DNA of 64,000 bases from Flavobacterium oreochromis (GTDB taxonomy: Bacteria; Bacteroidota; Bacteroidia; Flavobacteriales; Flavobacteriaceae), in the NCBI RefSeq assembly GCF_019565455.1, contig NZ_CP067377.1, positions 1,178,001 through 1,242,000 on the forward strand. The letters are read 5' to 3'. Position numbers and translations under genes: made by a program. The notes under the pieces were generated by a model. It had not been told where the DNA came from, searched no databases, and saw only the letters and a list, made by a program, of their open reading frames with translations. Positions 9,408 to 20,332 of this stretch are shown piece by piece (position 1 is the first letter of the stretch; each line of letters starts with the position of its first letter).

Positions 9408-11443
9408 ATGAGAAGAACTGTATGGAGTGTTATGGCACTATTATCATTAACTTCGATAAGTACTGTAGCACAAGAAAAACCAGGAATCAACCTGAATTAC
9501 ATGGACAAAAAAGTAAAACCAGGTGATGATTTCTTTCGCTATGTAAATGGAACTTGGTATGATAAAACAGAAATTCCAGCAGATAAAACCCGTTGGGGTA
9601 GTTTTGATGAATTACGTTTTAATACAGATAAAGATGTTTTAGCTATTCTTAAAGAAGCAGTGTCTAAAAATTTAGATATAAAATCAGATCAAGGAAAGGC
9701 CGTAAACGTGTATAAAACGTATATGGATACGATTACAAGAAATAAAAGAGGTATTAAACCTTTAGAACCTTATTTAGAAAAAATTAATAAAATTAAAAAT
9801 GTACAAGATTTAAATAAATTAATAACGGAACTAACACCTGAAGGAGGAATAGGATTTTATAATGCAGGAGTTGGGCCTGATGCTAAAGATTCTAATAAAA
9901 ACGTAGTTTATATCAGTCTTGGTAGTTTAGGCTTACCAGATCGTGATTACTATATTTCTGATGATAAAGATTCTAAAGAAAAACGTGAAAAATATGTTCT
10001 GCATGTAGCACGTATGCTACAGTTTTTAGGAGAAAAACCAGAATTAGCTAAGCAAAATGCAGAAAAAATATTAGCCTTAGAAATAGAAATGGCTAGACCT
10101 AGATTAGATAGAGTACAGCGCCGTGATAGAAGAAATACCTATAATCCAATGAGTGTTGCAGATTTACAAAAATTGGCACCATCTGTAAATTGGAATGCTT
10201 ACTTACAAGGTATTGGGCTTGGTAAAATAGACCAAGTGATTGTTTCACAGCCTAAATATATGGAAGCTTTAGAAACCATTTTTAAAGCTAATAAAATTGA
10301 AGATTGGAAAGCATATTTACGTTGGATTTTACTTGATGAATCATCAAATGAATTGACTACTGAAATTGAAAAAGCTAATTGGGATTTTTATAGTAAAACT
10401 TTGCAAGGAGCTCTTAAACAAAGGCCACGAGAAGAAAGAGCTTTACAAGTAGTAAATGCCACTGTAGGGGAAGCATTAGGTAAATTATATGTTGAAAAAA
10501 GTTCCCTGCAGAAGCAAAAGCAAAAGCAAAAGCCATGATTGAAAATGTGTTTTTAGCTTTTGAAAATCGTATTAATAAACTTCCTTGGATGACTCCAGAA
10601 ACACGTAAAGGAGCTATAGAAAAATTACGAAAATCAACTATAAAAATAGGATATCCTGATAAATGGAAAGATTATTCTAAATTAGAAATTGTAGCAAAAG
10701 AAGCGGGAGGAAACTATTTTGAAAACATGAAAAATGTAGCAAAATGGGCTTATCAAGAAGATGTGGACAAACTAAATAAACCAGTTGATAAAACAGAATG
10801 GGGTATGTCACCACAAACAGTTAACGCATATTTTAACCCTACTTATAACGAAATTGTATTTCCAGCTGCAATTTTACAACCTCCATTTTATGATTACAAA
10901 GCAGATGAAGCTGTAAATTATGGAGGAATTGGAGCTGTAATAGGACATGAAATTTCTCATGGATTTGATGATTCAGGTTCTCGTTATGATGCTGATGGTA
11001 ACTTAAAAAATTGGTGGACAGATGAAGATCTAAAACAATTTACAGGTCTTGGAAACGCGTTAGCTTCACAATATAGTGCATTACAGCCACTACCTGGTAT
11101 TTTTGTTGATGGTAAATTTACTCTAGGTGAAAATATTGGTGATTTAGGTGGAGTTAATGCGGCTTACGACGGCTTACAATTATTCTTAAGTAAGAACGGT
11201 AGACCAGTGGCTATTGATGGTTTTACGCCAGAACAGCGTTTCTTTATTTCATGGGGAACAATATGGCGTTCTAAAATGAGAGATGAAGCAATTAAAAATC
11301 AGGTAAAAACAGACCCGCATTCTCCAGGTATGTACCGTGCTTATGTACCGCTTACTAACGTAGATGCTTTCTACCAAGCTTTTAATATAAAAGAAGGAGA
11401 TAAACTTTTCGTTAAACCTGAGAATAGAATTAAGATTTGGTAA
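9408..11443 (+). CDS. Secreted M13 family metalloendopeptidase, neprilysin/PepO-like (frame broken at 10495-10500)
   Basis: Zinc endopeptidase of the gluzincin M13 family, predicted extracytoplasmic because it begins with a signal peptide (MRRTVWSVMALLSLTSISTVAQ). The N-terminal M13 domain shows the family start VKPGDDFFRYVNGTW. The catalytic domain has HEISH encoded at 10946-10960 (within VIGHEISHGFDDSGSRYD) and the distal GENIGDLGGV motif. The frame breaks at 10495-10500. Adding one A turns the low-complexity end of the first part into KKFPAEAKAKAKAMIENV, which joins the second part. The combined length of about 678 residues is normal for the family. A terminator follows, so this is a single-gene unit. 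Confidence 0.93.
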
Positions 11444-11470
11444 TCTAAATAATAGTTTAATCAAATTCTA

Positions 11471-11507
11471 AACCCTTGAAGTAATCATACCTTCAAGGGT
11501 TTTTTTA
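11471..11507 (+). terminator. Terminator of the M13 peptidase gene
   Basis: AAACCCTTGAAG and CTTCAAGGGTTT form a hairpin with a nine-base loop followed by a T run. Confidence 0.92.
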
Positions 11508-11595
11508 TATAGATCTGAAGTGTTAAAATAAATACAATATTGTGAAGTACTTTGATTCTTATTTATTTTTATTATAAATTGCTCAAATAAAATGG

Positions 11596-11603
11596 TACAT
11601 TTG
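11596..11603 (+). promoter_or_regulatory. -7 promoter element before the 11622 gene
   Basis: TACATTTG matches TAnnTTTG and lies 18 bases before the ATG. A TTG at the ideal distance is not present, so only the -7 element is supported. Confidence 0.5.
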
Positions 11604-11621
11604 TAGGTTAGAAAAATATAA

Positions 11622-13307
11622 ATGATGATAGAAATCAAGAACATTTCGCGCTCTAGAGCGCAAGAGTCGTCGGCGGCTATCGAACGACTGTACATTACTA
11701 TGAGACATTTGTTTAATAGAGGTTTTTATAAGCCAATGGGTGTTTCAGGTGATACTTTAAGAGAAGCTTTATTAGAGCTTCGCCCAGAAATTTATGGTTC
11801 CATTGCAGAGGAAAAGGTAGAATTAAACGGTTTGTTGTACGTAATTGAACGTTTGCCAGTAGGAATTGAAGAATGTCGTTATATTAACCTAACTTCTGAT
11901 GAAGGTTACTCTAATTCACATTTTCAACCAATTGTTCCTCCTAAACGTCGTAGAAACTGCTACAGAATAGATGATGAACAAATGAATGTAGAAATCACAC
12001 GTGGTCGTTCAGATATTTATGATATTTTAACACACTTAACATTTATTTTTATTGAATCACATAAAATTAAAGACCGTGTATTAATTGATGATGAAGGAAA
12101 AGTTTCACGTGATTGGCAAAAACTAGAACAAGCAGCACTACAAACAAAAAAACTAACTTTAGTAGAACGAGAAAAAGCTATTTCACATGCGGCTAATGTC
12201 TTAGGGAGAACTTTTGCTGAAGTAAATAGTATCTATGATGCTTTTGGAAACGCATCGCAACCTGATCGTTTCTTGCATGTAATTTATTGGTTAGGAAAAT
12301 TAGCAATAGAAGAAGTCGTAGATAATAACAAACGTACCATAACTTTTAGTCCTATTTTACGAGAACGTTTAGGACATCATATTTATGGAGATATTTGGGC
12401 CACTAATATTAAAAAAACATTAGCAGATAATAATTTATTAGAAAGACCTATTCATATTATTAGTGCCAATATGCATAGCGTTATGAATTCAGTTTTTGCT
12501 CCCTACGTTTTAGCTTCTAAATATAAAGGAAAAGGAGAGTATCAAATTTATGAAGATCTATCAGCTTCTAATAGTAAAGAACTACGTAAGAAAGTAGAAG
12601 ATTTTGCTCTACAAAACGGTATGATCTCAATGCCCGATACTTCAGGAACGAATATTGACGTTCAGATCTTTGATACAGCTAAATTTGACTGGAAGAAAAC
12701 AGCTTTTCCTTCAGCTAATATCAATGGAGAATCTCCAGTATTGATTGTTATGGATTATGCCTTCGGGGAACAAGCCTTTGAAACAATTGACGAGTTATTG
12801 AAACCATATAAAACAGAAAAAGGAAAAGTATTCTTAAATGTAGAATCTGTTTCTATTATGGGTAAAGCAGGTATTCTTGAAGGAGGTAAAGGAGATATTA
12901 TGATTCCTAATTCCCATGTTAATGAAGGTACAGCAGATAATTATCCTTTTGAAAATGAATTAACAAAAGAATTATTTGAAGGAAATGACATTCCTGTTTA
13001 TGAAGGACCAATGATAACTGTTTTAGGAACATCTTTACAAAATAGAGATTTGCTAAAATTCTTTCATGAGTCTACATGGGCAGCTATAGGCTTAGAAATG
13101 GAAGGCGCTTATTATCAAAAAGCTATTCAATCAGCTTCAAAAATACGTAAAAGTATTAATCCAGATGTAAAAGTACGTTATGCGTATTACGCATCAGATA
13201 ATCCTTTAGAGACAGGAAGTACATTAGCTTCAGGAGGATTAGGAACTACAGGTGTAAAACCTACCTATTTAATTACAATAAAAATTTTAGAGCAAATATT
13301 TAATTAA
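11622..13307 (+). CDS. Conserved Bacteroidota protein with nucleoside phosphorylase-like C-terminus (DUF6909-like)
   Basis: I recognise this 561-residue protein as a family widespread in Flavobacteria and, from memory, now called DUF6909. The N-terminal half has conserved, positively charged segments (RRTRAQ-like start, IVPPKRRRNCYRID). The C-terminal half resembles the nucleoside phosphorylase/AMP nucleosidase fold: NVESVSIMGKAGILEGGKGD, IPNSHVNEGT and especially IGLEMEGAYY, where an E-M-E-G motif normally contacts the ribose hydroxyls. A nucleosidase or phosphorylase activity is therefore plausible but inferred. ATG at 11622 is followed by a second ATG at 11625. It is a single gene with its own -7 element and no functional partner next to it. 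Confidence 0.7.
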   Translation: MMIEIKNISRSRAQESSAAIERLYITMRHLFNRGFYKPMGVSGDTLREALLELRPEIYGSIAEEKVELNGLLYVIERLPVGIEECRYINLTSDEGYSNSHFQPIVPPKRRRNCYRIDDEQMNVEITRGRSDIYDILTHLTFIFIESHKIKDRVLIDDEGKVSRDWQKLEQAALQTKKLTLVEREKAISHAANVLGRTFAEVNSIYDAFGNASQPDRFLHVIYWLGKLAIEEVVDNNKRTITFSPILRERLGHHIYGDIWATNIKKTLADNNLLERPIHIISANMHSVMNSVFAPYVLASKYKGKGEYQIYEDLSASNSKELRKKVEDFALQNGMISMPDTSGTNIDVQIFDTAKFDWKKTAFPSANINGESPVLIVMDYAFGEQAFETIDELLKPYKTEKGKVFLNVESVSIMGKAGILEGGKGDIMIPNSHVNEGTADNYPFENELTKELFEGNDIPVYEGPMITVLGTSLQNRDLLKFFHESTWAAIGLEMEGAYYQKAIQSASKIRKSINPDVKVRYAYYASDNPLETGSTLASGGLGTTGVKPTYLITIKILEQIFN

Positions 13308-13445
13308 AATATAACATTTCCTCTTACTTACATTCTATACTAACAATGATTAATGGAATTTAAAATCATTTGTAAAAATTTAAAATCACTTCATATTTTA
13401 AATTTATGATTTCCATTAAAAGACTTTAAATAAACCAAAAGTGCT

Positions 13446-13475
13446 ACAATATGTATTTCTTATTGTACATATTGT
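13446..13475. repeat. Nine-base inverted repeat upstream of the lyase gene
   Basis: ACAATATGT (13446-13454) and ACATATTGT (13467-13475) form a perfect inverted repeat with a 12-base spacer, about 80 bases before the lyase start. It could be a regulator-binding site. No T-run follows, so a terminator is unlikely. Confidence 0.55.
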
Positions 13476-13553
13476 GGCGCGCAAATAAATCAAATATTAA
13501 TAAATTAAAAACAAGCCATTTATATTGAGCTGTTTTTATAATTCACAACAATT

Positions 13554-15841
13554 ATGAAACAAACAATTTTTCTATTTTTTCTGTTTGCATTAGGGATTAA
13601 TGCGCAGACCACTGATTTTGATAAAATTTTAGATAATATTAAAAGTGAATATACTCAAAATCCAAATAAAAAGAGCATTGATGATATCCGAAAGAATCTA
13701 AAAGTAGATGGTTCGTTTAATGGTATCGATTACACAATTAAAGATAAAGATTTAAGAAGTCACTTGAGTAAAATGTCTCAATTAGCTCAAGCTTATTCAA
13801 ATCCAAATAATACATATTATAAAGATCAAACAGTTTATAATGATTATATTAAGGCTATTACATTCTGGATTAACGAGAATCATACACCTTCTAATTGGTG
13901 GTATAGGCATATTGCATATCCAAAGGAAATGAATAAAGGTCTTGTTTTTTTAATTGAAGAAATTAAAACTAAAAATCCAAGTCTTTATAGAAATATTATT
14001 ACCTACCAAGAATGGGCTTATTTACAAAAAGACCATATGGAGGGAGCTAATGGAGCGGATAAAATTATAGGAGCATTTGTTGCAGCAGTAGCAGAAAAAG
14101 ATACAAATTTATTAAAAGAATTTAGTGATCTAATGAAAGTGCTAACATCTGTTCAAGATGGAGGAGAAGGAATTGAAAAAGACTTTGGTTTTTATAGCCA
14201 TAGTGGTAATGGTAGACAAATATACACTTTTGGATATGGAAAAGAATATTTAAAGTCAGTACTTGATTACTTCCTATTTACAAAAGGAACACAGTATAAT
14301 GTTCAGACTTTAGTTAATTTAGAAAAAATGATAATTGATCATGCCCAATATCTTTTTCATGAAGGAAATTACGACCCAAATCCAACAGGAAGATACAATA
14401 ATACTTTTGAGTATATGAATGAATTAAAAAACATTGTTACTAAAATGGTTTCTTTAAATACAGTTAATAAATCAGCATTACAAGAAGCATATGATAGAAT
14501 TTCGGGACAGAAAAAAGATTTGGAAGGTAATAAAATGTTCTGGAGAGGAGATTATATGGCACATAAAAGAACAAATTTCTTATCTACAGTGCGAATGACT
14601 TCAACTAGAACAGTAGGTGCTGAAGCAGGTAATGGTTCAGGTAATTATAATTACTATGCAGGTGCTGGTGTTAATTATACAATTCATACAGGAAACGAGT
14701 ATAATGGAACTTATTTTTCTAAATTTAATTCAAAACAATTTCCAGGAACAACAGTTGAGCAAAACGCAGTAACATTACCTGTGCCTAATTGGGGAAAAGA
14801 CGGTAAAAATAATAATGATTTTGCAGGAGGAGTGTCTGACGGAACGAACGGAGCATCAGCTATGATCTATGATAAGCAAGGAATAACCGCTAATAAATCA
14901 TGGTTTTTTATAGGAAATGTAGTACTTGCATTAGGTTCCGAAATATCTCAAAATAATGGTACATCAGATGTTTATACAACGCTTAATCAAACAAATTTAG
15001 AAGCTTCTAAAGTATCATATTTTCAAAACAATAATCGTTTTCAAATAAACGCTAATATGAATATGGTAAATAATGCTAATACAGTTGTTTTATCTTCTGG
15101 CATTGGTTATGTACCTTTTGATAGTAATTCATATACTGTTTCTACTCAAAATGATCTTTTTAAAATGTATATAAATCATGGAGTTAACCCAACTAAATCA
15201 AGCTATGCTTATTTATTAATGCCAAATGTAACTGATGCTACTATTTTAAATGAAGTGACAAAAGCAAAAAATAATTTAAGAATTGAAGCTCAAAATGAAT
15301 CTTGTCATGCGGTATATGATTCTGTAACTTCTCAATATTATATTGCTTTTTTTAAACCATATACTTTAAATTTGTCAACTGGATTAGTTGTTAAAGTGGA
15401 TAATCCATGTATGATAATAATAAATAACAATAATAGTAAATTTTATGTTTCAAATCCATATGGTGAAAAAGCAAATTTTCAAAATATAAGATTATCTATT
15501 ACCAAAAATTCAAGATCTTTGTTTGATAATTCTATTCAAATTATCAAAACAAATGAAAGTGGTAAAACTTTTGAATATAGTTATTCAACTCTTGGTGTAA
15601 TACAAGCAAGATTAGATAACGGTTTATCTTCAGAAGAAAATGTTAATATTGCTAGATTAGAAGGAAAACTAAAAATAGAATCAAAAGAAGAGATTAAAAA
15701 TATAGAATTATATGATATTAACGGTAGATTAATATTCATAAAAAGAATATTAATGATCGCCAAGTATCTATAGATGTAACAGGTAAAGAAGGAATTCTTA
15801 TATTAAAAATTAACGAAAATAAAACAATAAAGATATTCTAA
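13554..15841 (+). CDS. Secreted polysaccharide lyase family 8, chondroitin AC lyase-like, T9SS cargo (frame broken at 15740-15744)
   Basis: PL8 enzymes cleave chondroitin, hyaluronan or xanthan by beta-elimination. The protein has a signal peptide (MKQTIFLFFLFALGINAQ), the PL8 alpha-barrel with SNWWYRHIAYPKEMN near 113-127 and GANGADKIIGAF near 165, and the His/Tyr active-site segment FYSHSGNGRQIYTFGYG near 215. The beta-domain signature NDFAGGVSDGTNGASA is also present. The C-terminus is a sorting domain (IELYDINGRLIF). The first frame stops at 15773. One base added to the A run at 15740-15744 extends it with NINDRQVSIDVTGKEG to TAA at 15839-15841, completing the sorting domain. That stop is two bases before rfbC, so the lyase may be co-transcribed with the polysaccharide cluster. 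Substrate is inferred from family resemblance. Confidence 0.9.
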
Positions 15842-15843
15842 TA

Positions 15844-16395
15844 ATGAATTTTATAGAGACCAAACTAAAAGGGTGTTTTGTATTAGAACCTAAAGTTATT
15901 CATGATGAACGAGGTTATTTCATGGAAAGTTTTAATCAAAATACTTTTAATAAAGGAATCGGGGCAGAAGTAAATTTTGTACAAGACAACCAATCTTATT
16001 CTTCAAAAGGGGTTTTGAGAGGTTTACATTATCAATGTGGAGAATATGCTCAGGCTAAATTAGTACGAGTGTTGGAAGGAGAGGTATTAGATGTAGCGGT
16101 AGATTTACGTCCAGATTCTGATACGTATGGTCAATATTATAGTATTTTATTAACAGCTGAAAATAAAAAACAGTTTTATATTCCAAGAGGATTTGCTCAT
16201 GGTTTTATTGTATTGAGTCACACGGCTACCTTTTTTTATAAATGTGATAATTTTTATAATAAAGATAGTGAAGGAGGACTTATTTATAATGATCGAACAT
16301 TAGCAATTGATTGGGGGATGCCTGAAACAGATTTAATTATATCTGAAAAAGATAAAATATTACCAACCTTAGAAAATGCCCGAAAAGTATGGTAG
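15844..16395 (+). CDS. rfbC: dTDP-4-dehydrorhamnose 3,5-epimerase
   Basis: Third enzyme of dTDP-L-rhamnose synthesis, epimerising C3 and C5 of the 4-keto sugar. The 183-residue cupin shows family motifs KGCFVLEPKVIHDERGYFMES, VQDNQSYSSKGVLRGLHYQ (with the catalytic-region His), VLDVAVDLR and FYIPRGFAHGF. It overlaps rfbD by seven bases, so the two are translationally coupled. The first two enzymes of the pathway (rfbA, rfbB) are not in this window. Confidence 0.96.
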   Translation: MNFIETKLKGCFVLEPKVIHDERGYFMESFNQNTFNKGIGAEVNFVQDNQSYSSKGVLRGLHYQCGEYAQAKLVRVLEGEVLDVAVDLRPDSDTYGQYYSILLTAENKKQFYIPRGFAHGFIVLSHTATFFYKCDNFYNKDSEGGLIYNDRTLAIDWGMPETDLIISEKDKILPTLENARKVW

Positions 16396-17249
16396 TTTTA
16401 GTAACAGGAGCTTCAGGTCAACTAGGACAATCATTACAATTTATTGCATCTCAGTATTCTGAGATGCAATTTGTTTTTGCTAGTTCACAAGACCTTGATA
16501 TTACAAATGAAGATCAAGTAATGGCTTTTTTTGATAATAATAAAATTGATTTTTGTATTAATACAGCTGCTTATACAGCTGTAGATAAGGCTGAGTCAGA
16601 TCAAGAAAAAGCATATTTAGTTAATGTTATTGGTCCTAAAAATCTAGCTATTGCTTGCGAAAAAAAGAAAGCAGTGTTAGTTCATGTTTCTACTGATTTT
16701 GTTTTTGATGGCTTACATGAAGAACCGTATCTTGAAACAGATCAGACCCATCCACTAGGAGTATATGGTCAAACAAAATTAGAAGGAGAAAATGAAGTGA
16801 GAACTAATTGTACCAAGCATTTTATAATAAGAACGTCTTGGGTATATTCTCAGTTTGGAAATAATTTTATGAAAACTATGCTTCGATTAGCTCAAGATCG
16901 AGATGAATTGAATATTGTTGCAGATCAAATTGGAACGCCAACAAATGCAGTAGATTTAGCACATGTAATTTTAAAGATTTTAAATCAAGAATTTTCAATA
17001 GATAATTTAGAATTATTTGGTATTTATCATTTTAGTAATGAAGGAGTGTGTTCTTGGTTTGATTTTGCAAAGGAGATTTTCCGGTTAAATTCAATCTCTA
17101 TAAGATTAAACCCAATATCAACAGAGTCTTATCCAACACCAGCTAAGAGACCTAAATACAGTGTATTGAATAAATCAAAAATTAGAACTAATTTTAAAAT
17201 TGCTATTAAAGATTGGAAGGAAGCATTAGCACAAACAAAAATACAATGA
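16389..17249 (+). CDS. rfbD: dTDP-4-dehydrorhamnose reductase
   Basis: Last step of dTDP-L-rhamnose synthesis (NAD(P)H-dependent reduction at C4). Short-chain dehydrogenase fold: nucleotide motif [11 protein letters not shown] at the N-terminus, [16 protein letters not shown], and the catalytic Y-x-x-x-K in YGQTKLEGE. The length of 286 residues is typical. Its stop TGA overlaps the ATG of the next gene (ATGA), indicating an operon. Confidence 0.95.
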   Translation: MVVLVTGASGQLGQSLQFIASQYSEMQFVFASSQDLDITNEDQVMAFFDNNKIDFCINTAAYTAVDKAESDQEKAYLVNVIGPKNLAIACEKKKAVLVHVSTDFVFDGLHEEPYLETDQTHPLGVYGQTKLEGENEVRTNCTKHFIIRTSWVYSQFGNNFMKTMLRLAQDRDELNIVADQIGTPTNAVDLAHVILKILNQEFSIDNLELFGIYHFSNEGVCSWFDFAKEIFRLNSISIRLNPISTESYPTPAKRPKYSVLNKSKIRTNFKIAIKDWKEALAQTKIQ

Positions 17250-18229
17250 AAAGAATTCTTATAACTGGAGCTGCAGGATTTTTAGGTTCTCATTTATGTG
17301 ATCGTTTTATTAAAGAGGGTTACCATGTTATTGGTATGGATAATTTAATTACAGGTGATTTAAAAAATATTCAACATTTATTTAAACTTGAAACTTTTGA
17401 TTTTTACCATCATGATGTTTCAAAGTTTGTACATATTCCTGGTGAATTAGATTATATTCTTCATTTTGCTTCACCAGCTTCGCCAATTGATTATTTAAAA
17501 ATACCTATACAAACCTTAAAAGTAGGATCTTTAGGTACTCACAATTTATTAGGTTTAGCTAGAGTAAAAAAGGCCCGTATATTAATTGCTTCAACTTCTG
17601 AAGTCTATGGTGATCCACTGATTCATCCTCAAACGGAAGATTATTTTGGTAATGTGAACACAATAGGGCCTAGAGGAGTATATGATGAAGCGAAACGTTT
17701 TCAAGAATCTATTACTATGGCATACCATCGGTTTCATGGTTTAGAAACACGCATTGTACGTATATTTAATACCTATGGTCCTAGAATGCGTCTTAATGAT
17801 GGTCGTGTTATTCCTGCTTTTATTGGTCAAGCACTTAGAGGTGAAGATTTGACTATCTTTGGTGATGGAGGTCAAACACGTTCCTTTTGTTATGTAGATG
17901 ATCAGGTTGAAGGAATCTATCGCCTATTGTTGTCGGATTACCCTTATCCTGTAAATATTGGAAATTCTGATGAAATAACAATCAAAGATTTTGCAGAGGA
18001 AATTATTAAATTGACAGGTACAGATCAAAAAATTATATACAAACCTCTTCCTGAAAATGATCCTTTACAACGTCAACCTGATACAACTAAGGCAAAGGAA
18101 ATTTTAGGATGGGAAGCTAAGGTACCTCGTAGTGAAGGAATGAAATTAACATATGAGTATTTTAGATCACTACCGAAGGAAGAATTACTAAAAGAAGAAC
18201 ATAAAGATTTTAAAGATTATATTCGTTAA
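17246..18229 (+). CDS. UDP-glucuronate decarboxylase-like NAD-dependent epimerase (UXS family)
   Basis: Extended SDR protein most like UDP-xylose synthase, which converts UDP-glucuronate to UDP-xylose. Motifs are [14 protein letters not shown] (NAD), [19 protein letters not shown], the UXS-like STSEVYGDP, the catalytic YDEAKRFQE and NTYGPRM. The start at 17246 overlaps the rfbD stop and gives the normal [13 protein letters not shown]-terminus; an in-frame upstream codon at 17213 would add 11 unlikely residues. It sits among surface polysaccharide genes. A related 4,6-dehydratase or epimerase activity cannot be excluded by eye. Confidence 0.88.
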   Translation: MKRILITGAAGFLGSHLCDRFIKEGYHVIGMDNLITGDLKNIQHLFKLETFDFYHHDVSKFVHIPGELDYILHFASPASPIDYLKIPIQTLKVGSLGTHNLLGLARVKKARILIASTSEVYGDPLIHPQTEDYFGNVNTIGPRGVYDEAKRFQESITMAYHRFHGLETRIVRIFNTYGPRMRLNDGRVIPAFIGQALRGEDLTIFGDGGQTRSFCYVDDQVEGIYRLLLSDYPYPVNIGNSDEITIKDFAEEIIKLTGTDQKIIYKPLPENDPLQRQPDTTKAKEILGWEAKVPRSEGMKLTYEYFRSLPKEELLKEEHKDFKDYIR

Positions 18230-18233
18230 TTAA

Positions 18234-19564
18234 ATGGCAGTAGGTAGATATTCTAAATACATACGACCTATTTCTTATATGATAGACTTTCTATTGATTG
18301 TCTGGCTACTGCTATTATTATTTCCTATCCCTATATTTGATCTAAAAGAAATTCTTTCTTTATTCTTAATTTGGACGATTACGTCTAATCTTACACAATT
18401 TTACGAAGTATTTCGGTTTACAGCTCCTACTAAAATTATTTTTAAAATTTCCAAGCAGTTATCAATATTTTCCTTCATATTTGTTACACTTATTTTTGTT
18501 TTACAAAAGGAAATTATACCTCAGTTCGTTTTTAAATACCTTTTGTATCTTACTTTTTTGTTACTTTTTTTAAGTTTGGTATTTATTATGCGCTAAGAAA
18601 ATACCGTCAGTTTTTAGGAGGTAATTTTAGAAGAGTAATTATTATAGGACAAAAAGAACGAGCACTAGAGTTGGCTGATTTTTTTAAACGCAATAAAGAC
18701 CTAGGGTATAGATTGCATGGTTTATTTTCAGAAAGGACTTCTTTTCTAGAATTAAAAAAAATTATTCAACAAGAATCAATAGATGAGATTTATTGTGATT
18801 TAAATAGTGTTTCACAAAAATATTCTGATGAAGTTATTGCCTATGCACATAATCATTTTAAAACTATAAAATTAATACCTGATGATTCTGCGCTTTCTCA
18901 TAATATGTTTTTAGATTATTACGGGTATATTCCCTTAATTTCAATAAGAAAAACACCTTTAGAATTGTGGTTTAATCATTGGATAAAGCGTGTGTTTGAT
19001 CTTATTTTTTCATCATTGGTTATTCTTTTTATACTTTCTTGGCTTATACCTTTAATAGCTATTATGATTAAAATAGATTCTAAAGGACCTGTTTTTTTTA
19101 AACAAGAAAGACATGGAATCAATAATCAAAAATTTGATTGTTTTAAGTTTCGTTCTATGAAAATTAATGAACTGGCAAATGTGCAATTAGCTTCTAAAAA
19201 TGATGAAAGAATTACGTTATTTGGTAAATTTTTAAGAAAATCAAGTCTTGATGAAATGCCTCAATTTATTAATGTTTTATTAGGCGATATGTCAGTAGTA
19301 GGTCCTCGTCCTCAAATGTTAAGTGTTAATGAAGATTATGCTCAACGTTTTGATAAATTTATGGAACGTCATTATATTAAACCAGGAGTAACTGGCTTAG
19401 CTCAAATAAAAGGATTTCGAGGAGAAATTCTTACAGATCAAGATATAGAAAATCGCTTGAAATTTGATTTGTTCTATATTGAAAATTGGACTTTGTTACT
19501 TGATGTGAAAATTATTCTTGTGACTTTTAAAAAATTTATTTTAGGAGACGAAAAAGCATGTTAA
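18234..19564 (+). CDS. Polyprenyl-phosphate sugar-1-phosphate transferase, WcaJ-like (frame broken at 18565-18571)
   Basis: Initiates polysaccharide assembly by transferring a sugar-phosphate from a nucleotide sugar to undecaprenyl phosphate. The N-terminal 120 residues contain about four membrane segments. The C-terminal catalytic domain has a further membrane segment followed by FFKQERHGINNQKFDCFKFR, LRKSSLDEMPQFINVLLGDM, SVVGPRPQM and KPGVTGLAQIKGFRGE, all diagnostic of the bacterial sugar transferase family. One T added to the run at 18565-18571 joins both halves through YYALRKYRQFLGGNFRRVII. The TAA is directly followed by the ATG of the GT2 gene. Confidence 0.92.
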
Positions 19565-20332
19565 ATGAGTGAATTAGTCTCTATAATAACACCAACTTAT
19601 AATTCTGAAAAATATATAGCAGAAACAATACAGTCAGTTCAATCACAAACATATATAAATTGGGAAATGTTGATTGTAGACGATTTTTCTTCTGATAAAA
19701 CAATTGACATTATTCTTAAATTCATAAATAAAGATAGTCGTATAAGAATAATCAAGTTAATTGAAAATAAAGGGACTGGAGTTGCTCGTCAAAAAGCACT
19801 TGATTTAGCTAATGGAAAATATATTGCCTTTTTAGATTCAGATGATATTTGGAAACCTGAAAAATTACAGAAACAAATAGAATTTATGAAATCTAAAAAT
19901 TTGCCTTTTACATTCTCATTTTTTGATTGTATAGATGATGATTCAAATTTTCTAGGAAAAAGAGTTCAATCACCTAATCCAATAACTTATGATCAGTTAT
20001 TTTATTGTAACTTCATAGGTAACCTGACAGGTATTTATGATGTAGATTTTTTTGGAAAAATACCGATTCCAATAAAAAGAAAAAGACAAGATTGGATGCT
20101 TTGGTTAGTGATCCTTAAAAAAATTAGATTAGCTGAACCTGTACCTGAAAGTTTAGCTCTTTATAGAATCAGAAGAGATTCATTGTCTACTTCTAAATGG
20201 AGATTGTTAAAACATAATTATTTGGTTTATAGAGATTTTCATAAATTTAGCCTTGTAAAATCGTTTTTTAGTATGTTAGTTTTTTTATATGTACAGTTTT
20301 TTATAAAAGCCAAGTATATAAAAAAGTTATAA
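19565..20332 (+). CDS. Glycosyltransferase family 2
   Basis: GT-A fold transferase of 255 residues: VSIITPTYNSEKYIAETIQS at the N-terminus, MLIVDDFSSDKT, and the metal-binding DSDD in YIAFLDSDDIWKPEKL. The C-terminal helix near 235-250 looks membrane-associated. It probably adds a sugar to the growing lipid-linked repeat unit started by the preceding transferase. Donor and acceptor are not predictable. Its stop overlaps the reconstructed end of the convergent CapK-like gene by about six bases. Confidence 0.9.
   Translation: MSELVSIITPTYNSEKYIAETIQSVQSQTYINWEMLIVDDFSSDKTIDIILKFINKDSRIRIIKLIENKGTGVARQKALDLANGKYIAFLDSDDIWKPEKLQKQIEFMKSKNLPFTFSFFDCIDDDSNFLGKRVQSPNPITYDQLFYCNFIGNLTGIYDVDFFGKIPIPIKRKRQDWMLWLVILKKIRLAEPVPESLALYRIRRDSLSTSKWRLLKHNYLVYRDFHKFSLVKSFFSMLVFLYVQFFIKAKYIKKL

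Noticed and set aside
15581..15763. Minus-strand frame inside the lyase gene
   Set aside because: Shadow of the sorting-domain coding sequence, with no signal or family resemblance.
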